A stretch of DNA of 64,000 nucleotides from Agromyces soli (GCF_022811605.1 NZ_CP094533.1:1-64000); one strand, 5' to 3'. Numbered from the stretch's first letter, positions 7,963 to 17,677 are shown. Notes: generated from the letters alone by a model not told the origin. Translations and numbers: made by a program.

Positions 7963-8789
7963 GCGGCCTCCCGGTCGGCGTCGTCCTCGGTGAACACGTA
8001 GTCGCCGGCGTCATCGAGCTCCGGGCGGAGCCCCGCGCGGGCCATCCCGGTGAAGGCCTCGACCGAGGCGGCGCGCAGCGCGGCGGCGTCTGCGGGCGCC
8101 TCGCGTCGCAGCGCCTCGTAGTCGGGCACGAGCGCGAAGCCCGCCTCGCCGCGCCACGCGGGCGCCGGCGCTCCGGCGAGGGCGCGCAGCACACGCGGCG
8201 AGCGGAGCCGCCAGCGCACCTCGAAGCGGTCGCTGCGGTCGCTGCCGGAGATCTCGTCGCCGAGCACGCCGTAGAACTCGGGCAGGTAGCCGGCGATCTC
8301 CGCGCCGAGGCGCACGAGGTTCATCCGGGCGTTGCGGCGGATCAGCGGGTCGAAGGTCCAGCGGATCTCGTCGACGCCGTGCTCGAGGCAGAGCGCCCGC
8401 TGCCGCAGCTTCAGCGCGGCGCCGATGCCGCGGCCGCGGGCGATGGACGCGACGGCGTTCATGTGCGAGTGCAGGTGCACGCCGCCCGACCAGCCGAGGA
8501 AGCCGAGGGTCGCGCCGAGCACCTCGCCGGGCGCGGCGAAGGGCGGGGTGCCCGAGGCATCCGCCCCGCCGTCGTCGTCGGGCACGGCGACGAGCACGGT
8601 GCCGCCGGCGTGGGCGAGCGCGCGGATCGTCGAGTCGTCGAGGCCGCGCCCCTCGCCCCACGTCGCGTCGAAGCGGGCGAGGACGGCGCCGATCTCGTCG
8701 GCTGCGGCGGGTCGGGTGCGGATGCCGCTGCGCGCGTCGACCGCGTCGGCGAAGCGGCGGGCCTCCTGCGCACCGTCGAGCTGGGTCAT
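7959..8789 (-). CDS. GNAT-type acyltransferase paired with the racemase
   Basis: A 276-aa protein with a GNAT core: GVHLHSHMNAVASIARGRGIGAALKLRQR contains the acyl-CoA loop (GRGIGA, residues ~120-135) and IRWTFDPLIRRNARMNLVRLGA resembles the following helix. Proteins of this type occur beside N-acylamino-acid racemases; a described Geobacillus route acylates D-amino acids with succinyl-CoA, racemises the product, then deacylates. The 4-bp overlap with the racemase gene supports such a partnership. No deacylase is adjacent; the M20 hydrolase at 18.7-20.1 kb is a distant candidate. The substrate is inference. Confidence 0.8.
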   Translation of the reverse strand: MTQLDGAQEARRFADAVDARSGIRTRPAAADEIGAVLARFDATWGEGRGLDDSTIRALAHAGGTVLVAVPDDDGGADASGTPPFAAPGEVLGATLGFLGWSGGVHLHSHMNAVASIARGRGIGAALKLRQRALCLEHGVDEIRWTFDPLIRRNARMNLVRLGAEIAGYLPEFYGVLGDEISGSDRSDRFEVRWRLRSPRVLRALAGAPAPAWRGEAGFALVPDYEALRREAPADAAALRAASVEAFTGMARAGLRPELDDAGDYVFTEDDADREAA

Positions 8790-8861
8790 GCCTCGACGCT
8801 AGCCGCTCGCATGCCCGGTCGTCGACGGGAGGGGCGTCGACGGGAGGCGCCTCGACGGGCG

Positions 8862-8889
8862 CGGGCGCCGCGCGACTGCGCGGCGCCCG
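8862..8889 (-). terminator. Stem-loop terminator behind the urate operon
   Basis: CGGGCGCCGCGC-GACT-GCGCGGCGCCCG gives 12-bp perfect arms, 18 bp after the uricase stop codon. It separates the uraD-uraH-uricase transcript from the acyltransferase gene. The stretch 8821-8860 before it contains two near-copies of GTCGACGGGAGG. Confidence 0.7.
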
Positions 8890-8907
8890 TCCCGGTCGGA
8901 GCCGTCG

Positions 8908-9858
8908 TCAGCAGAACGCGCCGACGCTCTCCCACGCACCGGGCGCGGGTTCGAGGCCCTCGCGCGTGACCGTCGCCTCGATCAGCCCGTAGGACCGGTC
9001 GGAGGCGTAGAAGACCTCGTTCGGGTTGTCGAGGCCGAACGGCGCGAGGTCGACGACGAAGTGGTGCTTGTTCGGCATCGAGAAGCGGATCTCGGCGATC
9101 TCGGGATGCCGCTCGAGCACGGCCTGCCCCATCTCGAACAGGGTCGTCTGCAGCGCCGCCGAGTAGTGCTCGGTGAACGTCTCGAGCAGAATCGCCTTCA
9201 CGCGCTCGTACGTGGCGTTGTAGTCGGGCTCGGCGCCCGGCCGGTAGCGCCAGCGCGTCGCGACGCTCGTCGCGAGGATGCGGTCGGTCGTCTCCTGCAG
9301 GGTCGTGTAGCGGTCCTTCGGGTAGCCGACGAAGCCCGACTGGGTCGTCTTGAGCACGACGAGGTCCTTCAGCCCCGCGATGACGTGGCGATCGTCGCCG
9401 TCCGCGACGACCGCGGCGGTGCGCACCTCCTGGCCCGAGCGGACGAAGGCGTGGTCGTGCTCCTGGCCGTGGGCGAGGATGCGCTCCCAGGCGTAGCTCT
9501 CGGCGAGCCAGCGGCCGCCCGTCACCCAGTCGAAGGAGCCGGTGAAGTGCTCGGCGAGGCGCAGCAGGAACGCCTCGGGCGAGCCGACCCCGTCGCGCGC
9601 GAAGGCGAAGATGGTGTTCTTCTGGGTGTCGGTCGCGACGACGTGCGAGTTGTCGCCGGCGAGGTGCGCCCCGGCGAAGTCGCCGCGCAGCTGCGAGGTG
9701 ACGTTCAGGTCCTCGATCTCGTGGCGGTCGGTGTCGCGGGTCACCTTGACGACGCGGACCTCGGCCTTGCCGTACTGGTTCGGGCCGAGCACGATGCGCC
9801 CGCCCTCGTCGGCGGCGTTCGCGGGGGTCTCGGTGGCGGTGGTCAGGATGTCGGTCAT
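8908..9858 (-). CDS. uox: Urate oxidase (uricase)
   Basis: A 316-aa cofactor-free oxidase that converts urate, oxygen and water to 5-hydroxyisourate and peroxide. Seen: LGPNQYGKAEVRVVKV with the N-terminal catalytic Lys, NVTSQLRGDF, HVVATDTQKNTIFAFA with the conserved Thr of the active site, KTTQSGFVGYPKDRYTTL, and FSMPNKHHFVVDL carrying the catalytic His. The T-fold tandem makes a tetramer. It follows uraH by 3 bp after a TAG stop. The C-terminus ends GAFC rather than a typical peroxisomal-like SKL, as expected for a bacterium. It forms one operon with uraD and uraH, likely driven from the palindrome region at 10.8 kb. Peroxide produced here fits with the neighbouring peroxiredoxin (inference). 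Confidence 0.96.
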   Translation of the reverse strand: MTDILTTATETPANAADEGGRIVLGPNQYGKAEVRVVKVTRDTDRHEIEDLNVTSQLRGDFAGAHLAGDNSHVVATDTQKNTIFAFARDGVGSPEAFLLRLAEHFTGSFDWVTGGRWLAESYAWERILAHGQEHDHAFVRSGQEVRTAAVVADGDDRHVIAGLKDLVVLKTTQSGFVGYPKDRYTTLQETTDRILATSVATRWRYRPGAEPDYNATYERVKAILLETFTEHYSAALQTTLFEMGQAVLERHPEIAEIRFSMPNKHHFVVDLAPFGLDNPNEVFYASDRSYGLIEATVTREGLEPAPGAWESVGAFC

Positions 9859-9861
9859 GAG

Positions 9862-10203
9862 CTAGCTTCCTCGATAGGTCGAATAGGCGAAGGGGCTGAG
9901 CAGCAGGGGCACGTGGTAGTGCCGGCCGTCGTCGGCGACGGTGAAGCCGATCAGCACCTCGGGGTAGAAGGTGTCGGTGCCGGAGGCGGCGAAGTACGCC
10001 CCGGTGTCGAAGCGCAGCCGGTACTCGCCGCCCGGCACGCGCTCGGGGCCGAGCTGCTTCGCACGGCCGTCGGCGTCGGTCGCGCCGCTCGCGACGGGCT
10101 CCCAGCCCTCGCCTGAGCGGCGGGACAGCTCGACGCCGACGCCGGGCGCAGGGACCCCGCGCTGGGCGTCGAGCACGTGCGTGGTGATCTGCGAGACGGT
10201 CAT
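9862..10203 (-). CDS. uraH: 5-Hydroxyisourate hydrolase (transthyretin-like)
   Basis: A 113-aa protein, the usual length. The N-terminal THVLDAQRG holds the first catalytic His, GGEYRLRFD the conserved Arg region, HYHVPLLLSPFAYSTYRGS the second His and the C-terminal YRGS signature. It hydrolyses 5-hydroxyisourate made by uricase to OHCU. Translation starts in the stop codon of an 18-codon bridging frame that begins in the stop codon of uraD, with GGAGGGG about 6 nt before the ATG. Confidence 0.96.
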   Translation of the reverse strand: MTVSQITTHVLDAQRGVPAPGVGVELSRRSGEGWEPVASGATDADGRAKQLGPERVPGGEYRLRFDTGAYFAASGTDTFYPEVLIGFTVADDGRHYHVPLLLSPFAYSTYRGS

Positions 10204-10256
10204 GGCAGGGTCCCCTCCAGTGGGATCGGCTCGTGCGTGGGCTGCGGCGCGGTCAT
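10200..10256 (-). other. 18-codon bridging frame between uraD and uraH
   Basis: An ATG overlapping the uraD stop (ATGA) opens an 18-aa frame, MTAPQPTHEPIPLEGTLP, whose own stop overlaps the uraH start (ATGA). The frame contains the uraH ribosome-binding site. It probably carries ribosomes from uraD to uraH by successive termination-reinitiation and need not make a functional peptide. Confidence 0.45.
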
Positions 10257-10750
10257 GCGGTCACCGCCTGTTCCAGCCTGAGGATGGCGATCTCGCGCAG
10301 CTGCGCGGCGACGATCTCGTCCTCCTCGGCGTCGTCGTGGCCGAGCCGCTCGGTGAGGGCGGCGAGGATCTCCGCCGCGCTGCGTCCGGCCGCGCGGATG
10401 AGGAACACCCGGCCGAAGCGCTCCTCGTAGGCGAGGTTGCCGGCGGCGAGCCGCTCGGCGAGCTCGGCGTCGGCCGGGTCGACCCCCGCCTGCTCGGAAC
10501 GCGAGAGCGTCGCCTCCCGGCTGCCGCCCGCGGCGCGTTCGCCGATGCGCGGGTGGTGGCCGAGCGCCCGCTCGACCTCCTCCGCGGTGAACGGCGAGGC
10601 GGCCCGTTCGGCCTCGGCGACGAGCGCGGCGACGGAGGCGTAGGGCCGCCGGTCGGCGAGCTCGTCGTACCATCTCGGCACGTCGATGCATGGTCGGAGG
10701 AGCTCGATCGCCTCGCGGCGGTCGGCTCCGTTGAACTGTTCAAGCTTCAT
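10253..10750 (-). CDS. uraD: OHCU decarboxylase
   Basis: A 165-aa protein that decarboxylates 2-oxo-4-hydroxy-4-carboxy-5-ureidoimidazoline to S-allantoin. Seen: LLRPCIDVPRWYDELADRRPY, the catalytic ALGHHPRIGE motif (paired His) and FGRVFLIRAAGRSAAEILAAL near the end, all diagnostic. The ATG giving MKLEQFNG was preferred; a start 10 codons upstream is also open. First gene of the uraD-uraH-uricase operon, directly after a promoter region with a 14-bp perfect palindrome. Confidence 0.95.
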   Translation of the reverse strand: MKLEQFNGADRREAIELLRPCIDVPRWYDELADRRPYASVAALVAEAERAASPFTAEEVERALGHHPRIGERAAGGSREATLSRSEQAGVDPADAELAERLAAGNLAYEERFGRVFLIRAAGRSAAEILAALTERLGHDDAEEDEIVAAQLREIAILRLEQAVTA

Positions 10751-10788
10751 CGCTTGATCCGCTTCCTGGTCTGCTGGCATCCACGGTG

Positions 10789-10816
10789 TACGGAATACGA
10801 AAGCTAGCTTTCATAT
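10789..10816. promoter_or_regulatory. Palindromic operator candidate before uraD
   Basis: The word TACGGAA (10789-10795) is followed by the perfect palindrome GAAAGCTAGCTTTC (10799-10812), extending to ATA/TAT on the flanks with one mismatched pair. It lies 39-66 bp upstream of uraD in an A/T-rich island. IclR-family regulators such as AllR commonly bind dyads with GAAA/GGAA half-sites, and an IclR gene is at 38.3 kb. The site is seen; the regulator is inferred. Confidence 0.65.
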
Positions 10817-10854
10817 CGTGGAACTGTTATTTCAGCATGCGACAACTTTAGCAA

Positions 10855-10917
10855 GCGGATGCCGCGTCGGCAATGGCTGCGACGCCGTCGGCGCAGGGTC
10901 GCCGACGCGGCATCCGC
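10855..10917 (-). terminator. Long stem-loop after the peroxiredoxin gene
   Basis: GCGGATGCCGCGTCGGC (10855-10871) and its exact reverse complement (10901-10917) give 17-bp arms around a 29-nt loop, 5 bp after the peroxiredoxin stop. It insulates that gene from the uraD promoter. Both arms contain the word CGGATGCC that is over-represented in the window. Confidence 0.7.
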
Positions 10918-10921
10918 CGTC

Positions 10922-11398
10922 TCAGACCGCGAGCCGCTCGCGGAGCCGCGCGACGTGACCCACGGGGTCGACGTTGTACTCGACGCTCGCCACTCGGCCG
11001 TCCGCGTCGACGACGACGGTCGAGCGGATGACCCCGTCAAAGGTGCGGCCGGCGACGGTCTTCTGCCCCCAGGCGCCCCAGGCGCGTGCGGTCTCGGCGC
11101 CCTCGTCGGACAGCAGCGGGAAGCTCAGCTGCTCGGCGTCGGCGAACTCGGCGAGCCGGGCGACCGGATCGGGCGAGACGCCGAGCACGACGTAGCCCGC
11201 GCCCTGCAGCGAGGCGAGGTTGTCGCGGAAGTCGCACGCCTCGGTCGTGCAGCCGGGGGTGAACGCCGCCGGGTAGAAGTACACGATGACGGGGCGGCCG
11301 CGCAGCTCGGCGAGGGTGCGCACGGCGCCCGTCGCGTCGGGCAGGGCGAAGTCGGGGGCCTCGCGGCCCGGCTCGAGCTCGTCGGATGAGGCGATCAT
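10922..11398 (-). CDS. bcp: Thioredoxin-dependent peroxiredoxin (BCP type)
   Basis: A 158-aa peroxiredoxin Q/BCP protein. PAAFTPGCTTEACDFRDN carries the peroxidatic Cys and, five residues on, the resolving Cys (CxxxxC), the atypical 2-Cys arrangement. It reduces hydrogen peroxide and organic hydroperoxides using thioredoxin. The start MIASSDELEPG was chosen because CAGGAG lies 7 nt before it; a second ATG ten codons upstream lacks such a site. It sits between the uricase operon and the allantoin/glyoxylate operon, with stem-loops on both sides, and may deal with uricase-generated peroxide (inference). Confidence 0.9.
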   Translation of the reverse strand: MIASSDELEPGREAPDFALPDATGAVRTLAELRGRPVIVYFYPAAFTPGCTTEACDFRDNLASLQGAGYVVLGVSPDPVARLAEFADAEQLSFPLLSDEGAETARAWGAWGQKTVAGRTFDGVIRSTVVVDADGRVASVEYNVDPVGHVARLRERLAV

Positions 11399-11437
11399 GT
11401 CGGTGCTCCTGTCGGAATCGTGGGGCATGGCGAAGGC

Positions 11438-11463
11438 GGGGCCGGGGCGGCGGCCCCGGCCCC
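11438..11463 (-). terminator. Stem-loop terminator behind allantoinase
   Basis: GGGGCCGGGGC-GGCG-GCCCCGGCCCC has 11-bp perfect arms and lies 12 bp beyond the allantoinase stop, closing the hyi-glxR-gcl-glxK/allB transcript. Confidence 0.7.
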
Positions 11464-11475
11464 ATCGGCGGCCGG

Positions 11476-12897
11476 CTACTCGTCGTTCCCCACCCGGAGC
11501 AGCCGGCCCTGCGCGAGGCTCCGGTCGATCTCCGCGCCCGCGAGATACGCGGTGCGGACGACGCCGGTGAGCTCGCGCCCGTCATAGGGGGTGACCGGGT
11601 GGCGGTGCTCGAGGGTGCCCGCCTCCACGGTGAAGTGCTCGTCGGGGGCGAACACGGCGAAGTCGGCGGCGGCGCCGACCTGGATGCGGCCCTTGCCCTG
11701 CAGCCGTGCCCGGTCGGCGGGCCGCGACGACATCCACTCGACGACGCGCTCGAGCGGGATGCCCCGGCGGCGCGCCTCGCTCCAGACGAGGGGCAGGCCG
11801 AGCTGCAGCGAGGCGATGCCGCCCCAGGCCTGCTCGAAGTCGCCGTCGCCGGCGTACTTCAGTTCGGGCGTCGCCGGCGAGTGGTCGGAGACGATGAAGT
11901 CGATCGTGCCGTCGAGGAGCCCCTGCCAGAGGGCGTCGCGGTTGGCCTCGCCACGGATCGGCGGGCAGCACTTGTAGGCCGTGGCGCCCGCGGGCACCGC
12001 TTCGGCGACGAGGGTGAGGTAGTGCGGGCAGGTCTCGACCGTGAGGTCGACGCCCGCCGCCTTGGCCGCGCGGATCTGCGGGAGGGACTCGGCGCTGCTC
12101 AGGTGCAGCACGTGCGCGCGGGCGCCCGTCTTCGCAGCACGGGCGATGACCTCGGCGATCGCGGCGTCCTCGGCCTCGTGCGGCCGGGAGGCGAGGAAGT
12201 CGGCGTACGCCGGGCCGCCGCGGTGCGGCGCGGCATCGATGAGGTGCGCGTCCTCGGCGTGCACGAGGAGGAGGGAGCCCCGCTCGGCGACGACCGCCAT
12301 CGCCTGCTCCATCTCCGCTGGCGTCACCTGCGGGAACTCGTCGACGCCCGAGTGCAGCAGGAAGCACTTGAAGCCGAACACGCCCTCGTCGACGAGCGGG
12401 CCGAGCTCGGCCAGGTTGCCCGGCACCACGCCGCCCCAGAAGCCGACGTCGACGACCGCCTGCCCGGCCGCGACCGCGCGCTTCTCCTCGAGCGCGGCGA
12501 CCGAGACGGTGGGCGGGATGCTGTTCAGCGGCATATCGATGATCGTCGTGACGCCGCCCGCGGCGGCGGCCCGCGTCGCGGAGGCGAAGCCCTCCCACTC
12601 GGTGCGGCCCGGTTCGTTCACGTGCACGTGGGTGTCCACGAGCCCGGGCAGCAGTACCTCGCCGGCGCCGAGCTCGACGAGGCGGGCGCCCGCGAGCCCC
12701 GCGCCGAGCGGCGAGATCTGCACGATCCGGCCGGCGCGGACGCCGATCTCGGCGCCGCGCTCGACGGGCGCGCCGTCGTCGCCCGCGAGCAGGGCGCGCT
12801 CGGCGCGCAGCACGAGGTCGAAGGCGGACGCGCCGGCGGCGGGGGCGGCGCCGGCTGGCGCGTCGCCGGTGCCGGACGCGGTGATGAGCTCGGTCAT
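11476..12897 (-). CDS. allB: Allantoinase from internal start (alternative product)
   Basis: Translation from the internal ATG at 12895-12897, with GGAGG at 12903-12907, would give a 473-aa protein of normal allantoinase length. It hydrolyses S-allantoin to allantoate using two zinc ions bridged by a carbamylated Lys; the ligand motifs listed for the fused frame are all in this part. The ribosome-binding site is at least as strong as those of neighbouring genes, so this product is likely to exist whether or not the fusion protein does. Confidence 0.7.
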   Translation of the reverse strand: MTELITASGTGDAPAGAAPAAGASAFDLVLRAERALLAGDDGAPVERGAEIGVRAGRIVQISPLGAGLAGARLVELGAGEVLLPGLVDTHVHVNEPGRTEWEGFASATRAAAAGGVTTIIDMPLNSIPPTVSVAALEEKRAVAAGQAVVDVGFWGGVVPGNLAELGPLVDEGVFGFKCFLLHSGVDEFPQVTPAEMEQAMAVVAERGSLLLVHAEDAHLIDAAPHRGGPAYADFLASRPHEAEDAAIAEVIARAAKTGARAHVLHLSSAESLPQIRAAKAAGVDLTVETCPHYLTLVAEAVPAGATAYKCCPPIRGEANRDALWQGLLDGTIDFIVSDHSPATPELKYAGDGDFEQAWGGIASLQLGLPLVWSEARRRGIPLERVVEWMSSRPADRARLQGKGRIQVGAAADFAVFAPDEHFTVEAGTLEHRHPVTPYDGRELTGVVRTAYLAGAEIDRSLAQGRLLRVGNDE

Positions 12898-14013
12898 GAG
12901 GTCCTCCGAGAGTCGGGTGAGCAGGGCTGCGGCGTTCGCGATCGAGGCGGCCGGGTCGGGTTCGAGCTCCGCGAGCGAGCGCACCGAGGCGAAGCCGGAG
13001 TCGGCGAGCGCGGCGGCGTCGAGCTCGCTGCGCCCGCAGACGGCGTGCACGGGGATGCCGCGCCGGGCCGCCGCGCGCGCCACCCCGAGCGGGGTCTTGC
13101 CCATGAGACTCTGCGCGTCGAGGCTGCCCTCCCCCGTGATCACGAGATCCGCGCCCACGAGCCGCTCGTCGAGACCGGTCAGCTCGAGCACGACGTCGAT
13201 GCCGGGGCGGCGGGCCGCGCCGAGCACGGCGAGCGCGGCGAAGCCGACGCCGCCCGCAGCGCCGGCGCCCGGAGCCTCGGCGGCCTCGCGGGCCGGGCGG
13301 GCGAGGTCCGCGTCGTGCTGCGACAGCACCTCGACGAAGCGGGCGAGGGCGGCGTCGAGCGCGGCGATGCCCGCCGCGTCGGCGCCCTTCTGCGCGGCGA
13401 ACACGGCGGCGGCGCCGTGCGGCCCGAGCAGCGGGTTGTCCACGTCGCTCGCGAGCACGAACTCGGTGCTCGCGAGCCGCGGGTCGAGCCCGCCGAGCTC
13501 GATGCGATCGAGCCCGGCGAGCGCGGCGCCGCCGTCGGGGAGGTCCCGTCCCGAGGCGTCGAGGAAGCGAGCGCCGAGCCCGCGGAGCAGCCCGGCCCCG
13601 CCGTCGGTGGAGGCGCTGCCGCCGATCGCGAGCACGATGCGCGTCGCCCCGGCGTCGAGCGCGGCGACGATCAACCGGCCCGTGCCGAGGCTCGTCGCGC
13701 GCGCGGCATCCCGCTCGCCGGCGGCGAGCAGTTCGAGTCCCGACGCCCGGGCGAGCTCGACGACCGCCTCCACGCCGCGCAGGCCGAACTCCGCGTCGAG
13801 CTCCGCGCCGAGCGGCCCCGGCACCCGGGCGCTCCGCGCGGCGAAGCCCGCGGCGAGCGCCGCGTCGAGCGTGCCCTCACCGCCGTCGGCGACCGGCACC
13901 TCGACGAGTTCGATCGCGGGGTCGGCCCGGCGCGCCCCCTCGGCGACCCGCCGGGCCACCTCCGGGGCGGACAGGGATCCCTTGAACTTGTCGGGGGCGA
14001 TCACGACGCGCAT
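11476..14013 (-). CDS. Glycerate kinase-allantoinase continuous frame (apparent fusion)
   Basis: One 845-aa open frame. Residues 1-~370 are a complete type-2 glycerate kinase (GlxK/GarK fold): MRVVIAPDKFKGSLSA, PVADGGEGT, IGGSASTDGGAG, VITGEGSLDAQSLMGKTP. It phosphorylates glycerate at the end of the glyoxylate route. Residues ~373-845 are allantoinase: HVHVNEPGRTEWEGF with zinc-ligand His, GFKCFLLHSG with the carbamylated Lys, VHAED, HLSSAE and SDHSPATPELK with the metal Asp. There is no stop between them: the kinase C-terminus LTRLSEDL runs straight into MTELITASG. A strong GGAGG precedes that internal ATG by 5 nt, so allantoinase may also be made separately. A lost stop or a single-base error near 12.9 kb is the alternative. 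It starts 2 bp after gcl. Confidence 0.7.
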   Translation of the reverse strand: MRVVIAPDKFKGSLSAPEVARRVAEGARRADPAIELVEVPVADGGEGTLDAALAAGFAARSARVPGPLGAELDAEFGLRGVEAVVELARASGLELLAAGERDAARATSLGTGRLIVAALDAGATRIVLAIGGSASTDGGAGLLRGLGARFLDASGRDLPDGGAALAGLDRIELGGLDPRLASTEFVLASDVDNPLLGPHGAAAVFAAQKGADAAGIAALDAALARFVEVLSQHDADLARPAREAAEAPGAGAAGGVGFAALAVLGAARRPGIDVVLELTGLDERLVGADLVITGEGSLDAQSLMGKTPLGVARAAARRGIPVHAVCGRSELDAAALADSGFASVRSLAELEPDPAASIANAAALLTRLSEDLMTELITASGTGDAPAGAAPAAGASAFDLVLRAERALLAGDDGAPVERGAEIGVRAGRIVQISPLGAGLAGARLVELGAGEVLLPGLVDTHVHVNEPGRTEWEGFASATRAAAAGGVTTIIDMPLNSIPPTVSVAALEEKRAVAAGQAVVDVGFWGGVVPGNLAELGPLVDEGVFGFKCFLLHSGVDEFPQVTPAEMEQAMAVVAERGSLLLVHAEDAHLIDAAPHRGGPAYADFLASRPHEAEDAAIAEVIARAAKTGARAHVLHLSSAESLPQIRAAKAAGVDLTVETCPHYLTLVAEAVPAGATAYKCCPPIRGEANRDALWQGLLDGTIDFIVSDHSPATPELKYAGDGDFEQAWGGIASLQLGLPLVWSEARRRGIPLERVVEWMSSRPADRARLQGKGRIQVGAAADFAVFAPDEHFTVEAGTLEHRHPVTPYDGRELTGVVRTAYLAGAEIDRSLAQGRLLRVGNDE

Positions 14014-14015
14014 GC

Positions 14016-15809
<1,794 letters not shown>

Positions 15810-15865
15810 GGGAGTGCTCCTTCCGGAGACGGTGGAGGAAGAGGAGGAGGTGGGTCGCGCCGGCG

Positions 15866-16744
15866 CTACTCGCGGCCGGCGAGCTCGGCCGTCAGCTTGA
15901 ACAGGCCGGAGTGGTCGAGGCCGCCGTCGCCGCGGGCGACGGTCGCCTGGACGAGCTGGGCCACGGCGGAGCCGAGCGGGACGGTGATGCCGGCCTGTCG
16001 TGCGGCGGCGGTGACGATGCCCAGGTCCTTGTTGTGGAGGGCGAGACGGAATCCGGGGGCGAAATCGCGGTCGAGCATCTTGCGCCCCTTCTGGTCGAGG
16101 ACCTTCGAGCCGGCGAGTCCGCCGCCGAGGACCGTCAACGCGGCGTCGGTGTCGACGCCGAAGGCTTCGAGGAAGACGACCGCCTCGGCGAGCGCCTGGA
16201 TGTTGACCGCGACGATGAGCTGGTTCGCCGCCTTCACGGTCTGGCCGGCGCCGGCGGGGCCGACGTGCACGATGGTGCGGCCGACGGCGTCGAGCACCGG
16301 GCGGGCACGTTCGAAGTCCTCGGGCGAGCCGCCGACCATGATCGAGAGCACGCCGTCGATGGCGCCCTGCTCGCCGCCGGAGACGGGGGCGTCGATCGCG
16401 CCGAGCCCGGCGGCGACGGCCTCTTCGGCGAGCTCCTTCGCCACGTCGGGGCGGATCGAGGAGGTGTCGATCCAGAGCGCGCCGGCCTTCGCGTTCGCGA
16501 ACACGCCGTCCTCGCCCTGCACGACGCCGGCGACGTCGGGCGAGTCGGGCACCATCGTGACGACGACGTCCGCGTCGCGAACCGCCTCGGCGACGCTTCC
16601 GGCGGCCTGGCCGCCGGCTTCGACGAGGGCGTCGACGGGGCCGCGGCTGCGGTTGTAGCCGGTGACGTCGAAGCCCGCCTCGACGAGGTTCTTGGCCATG
16701 GGCAGGCCCATGATGCCGAGGCCGATGATCGCGATGCTGGTCAT
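15866..16744 (-). CDS. glxR: 2-Hydroxy-3-oxopropionate (tartronate semialdehyde) reductase
   Basis: A 292-aa beta-hydroxyacid dehydrogenase. [13 protein letters not shown] (residues ~7-19) is the NAD(P) Rossmann motif, [14 protein letters not shown] the substrate motif, [14 protein letters not shown] contains the catalytic Lys, and KDLGIV the C-terminal signature. It reduces tartronate semialdehyde from Gcl to glycerate. Located between hyi and gcl, 56 bp ahead of gcl. Confidence 0.95.
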   Translation of the reverse strand: MTSIAIIGLGIMGLPMAKNLVEAGFDVTGYNRSRGPVDALVEAGGQAAGSVAEAVRDADVVVTMVPDSPDVAGVVQGEDGVFANAKAGALWIDTSSIRPDVAKELAEEAVAAGLGAIDAPVSGGEQGAIDGVLSIMVGGSPEDFERARPVLDAVGRTIVHVGPAGAGQTVKAANQLIVAVNIQALAEAVVFLEAFGVDTDAALTVLGGGLAGSKVLDQKGRKMLDRDFAPGFRLALHNKDLGIVTAAARQAGITVPLGSAVAQLVQATVARGDGGLDHSGLFKLTAELAGRE

Positions 16745-16780
16745 GGTGTCGTCCTTCTGTGTGCGGTGCGTGCGTCGTGA

Positions 16781-16839
16781 GGTCTGGCGGCCCGGGTCTG
16801 GCGGCCGGAGGTCTGGCGGCCGGAGGCCTGGCGGCCGGG
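16781..16839. repeat. 15-bp tandem repeat behind hyi
   Basis: Four near-identical units of GGTCTGGCGGCCGGA lie between the hyi stop codon and glxR. This is the third array in the window placed directly behind a stop codon. Confidence 0.85.
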
Positions 16840-16845
16840 GCCGGC

Positions 16846-17637
16846 TCAGGCGCCGGCGGAGGCCTCGGCGAGCCAGGCGAAGGCGTCGCCGAGCGGCGCC
16901 TTGTACTCGAAGCCGATGGGACCGGCGTAGCCGAGCTCGCGGCTGCGGGCGATCCACCGTTCGAGCGGGAGGGTGCCCGTGCCGGGGGCGCCGCGGCCGG
17001 GGTCGTCGGCGATCTGGATGTGGCCGAAGGCGCCGGCGTGCGCCTCGATGACGGCGGCGACGTCGTCGCCGTTCACCGCGAGGTGGTAGAAGTCGGCGAG
17101 GAGGGCGAGGTTGCCGGCATCCGGCACCCGCGCGATGGCGGCGAGCGCGTCGGCCGCCGTGAGCAGCGGGTAGCGCGGGGCGCCCGAGACGGGCTCGACC
17201 AGCACGGTGCCGCCGATGCGCGCGACGCCGGCGGCCGCGACGGCGAGGTTCTCGGCGGCCGTCTCGTCCTGCGCGGCCGGGTCGACGCCGTCGAGGCGGT
17301 TGCCGTAGAGGGCGTTGAACGCCGGGGTGCCGAGCGCCTCGCCGATCGCGGCGACGGCGTCGACGTTGTCGCGGAACTCGGCCTCGCGACCGGTCCACGA
17401 GACGAGGCCGCGGTCGCCGGCGGGCATGTCGCCGGCGAAGAAGTTCAGGCCGGTGAGCTGCACGCCCGCGTCGCGGATCGCGGCGACGAAGGCGTCGGCG
17501 TCGCGGTCGGCGGGGACAGCGCCGTCGAAGGGCCACCAGAACTCGACCGCGTCGAAGCCGGCGGCCTTCGCCGCGGCCGGGCGCTCGAGGAGCGGCAGCT
17601 CGGTGAGGAGGATCGAGCAGTTCACCGTGTACGTCAT
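16846..17637 (-). CDS. hyi: Hydroxypyruvate isomerase
   Basis: A 263-aa TIM-barrel isomerase that interconverts hydroxypyruvate and tartronate semialdehyde. The N-terminal [50 protein letters not shown] with a metal-ligand Glu, [11 protein letters not shown] and GFEYKA with the second catalytic Glu are all typical. It is the first gene of the hyi-glxR-gcl-glxK/allB operon, with a palindromic operator candidate 23 bp upstream. Confidence 0.94.
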   Translation of the reverse strand: MTYTVNCSILLTELPLLERPAAAKAAGFDAVEFWWPFDGAVPADRDADAFVAAIRDAGVQLTGLNFFAGDMPAGDRGLVSWTGREAEFRDNVDAVAAIGEALGTPAFNALYGNRLDGVDPAAQDETAAENLAVAAAGVARIGGTVLVEPVSGAPRYPLLTAADALAAIARVPDAGNLALLADFYHLAVNGDDVAAVIEAHAGAFGHIQIADDPGRGAPGTGTLPLERWIARSRELGYAGPIGFEYKAPLGDAFAWLAEASAGA

Positions 17638-17659
17638 CGTGGAGGTCCTTGCCGTCAAA

Positions 17660-17677
17660 TTTCCGTATTCCGGAATA
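17660..17677. promoter_or_regulatory. Operator candidate before hyi
   Basis: The perfect palindrome TATTCCGGAATA (17666-17677) overlaps TTTCCGTA (17660-17667), which on the hyi strand reads TACGGAAA. The same strand reads CCGGAATACGGAAA, close to CGGAATACGAAA before uraD. It is likely the same regulator's site (inference). The 95-bp gap separates the eleven-gene operon from hyi. Confidence 0.65.
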
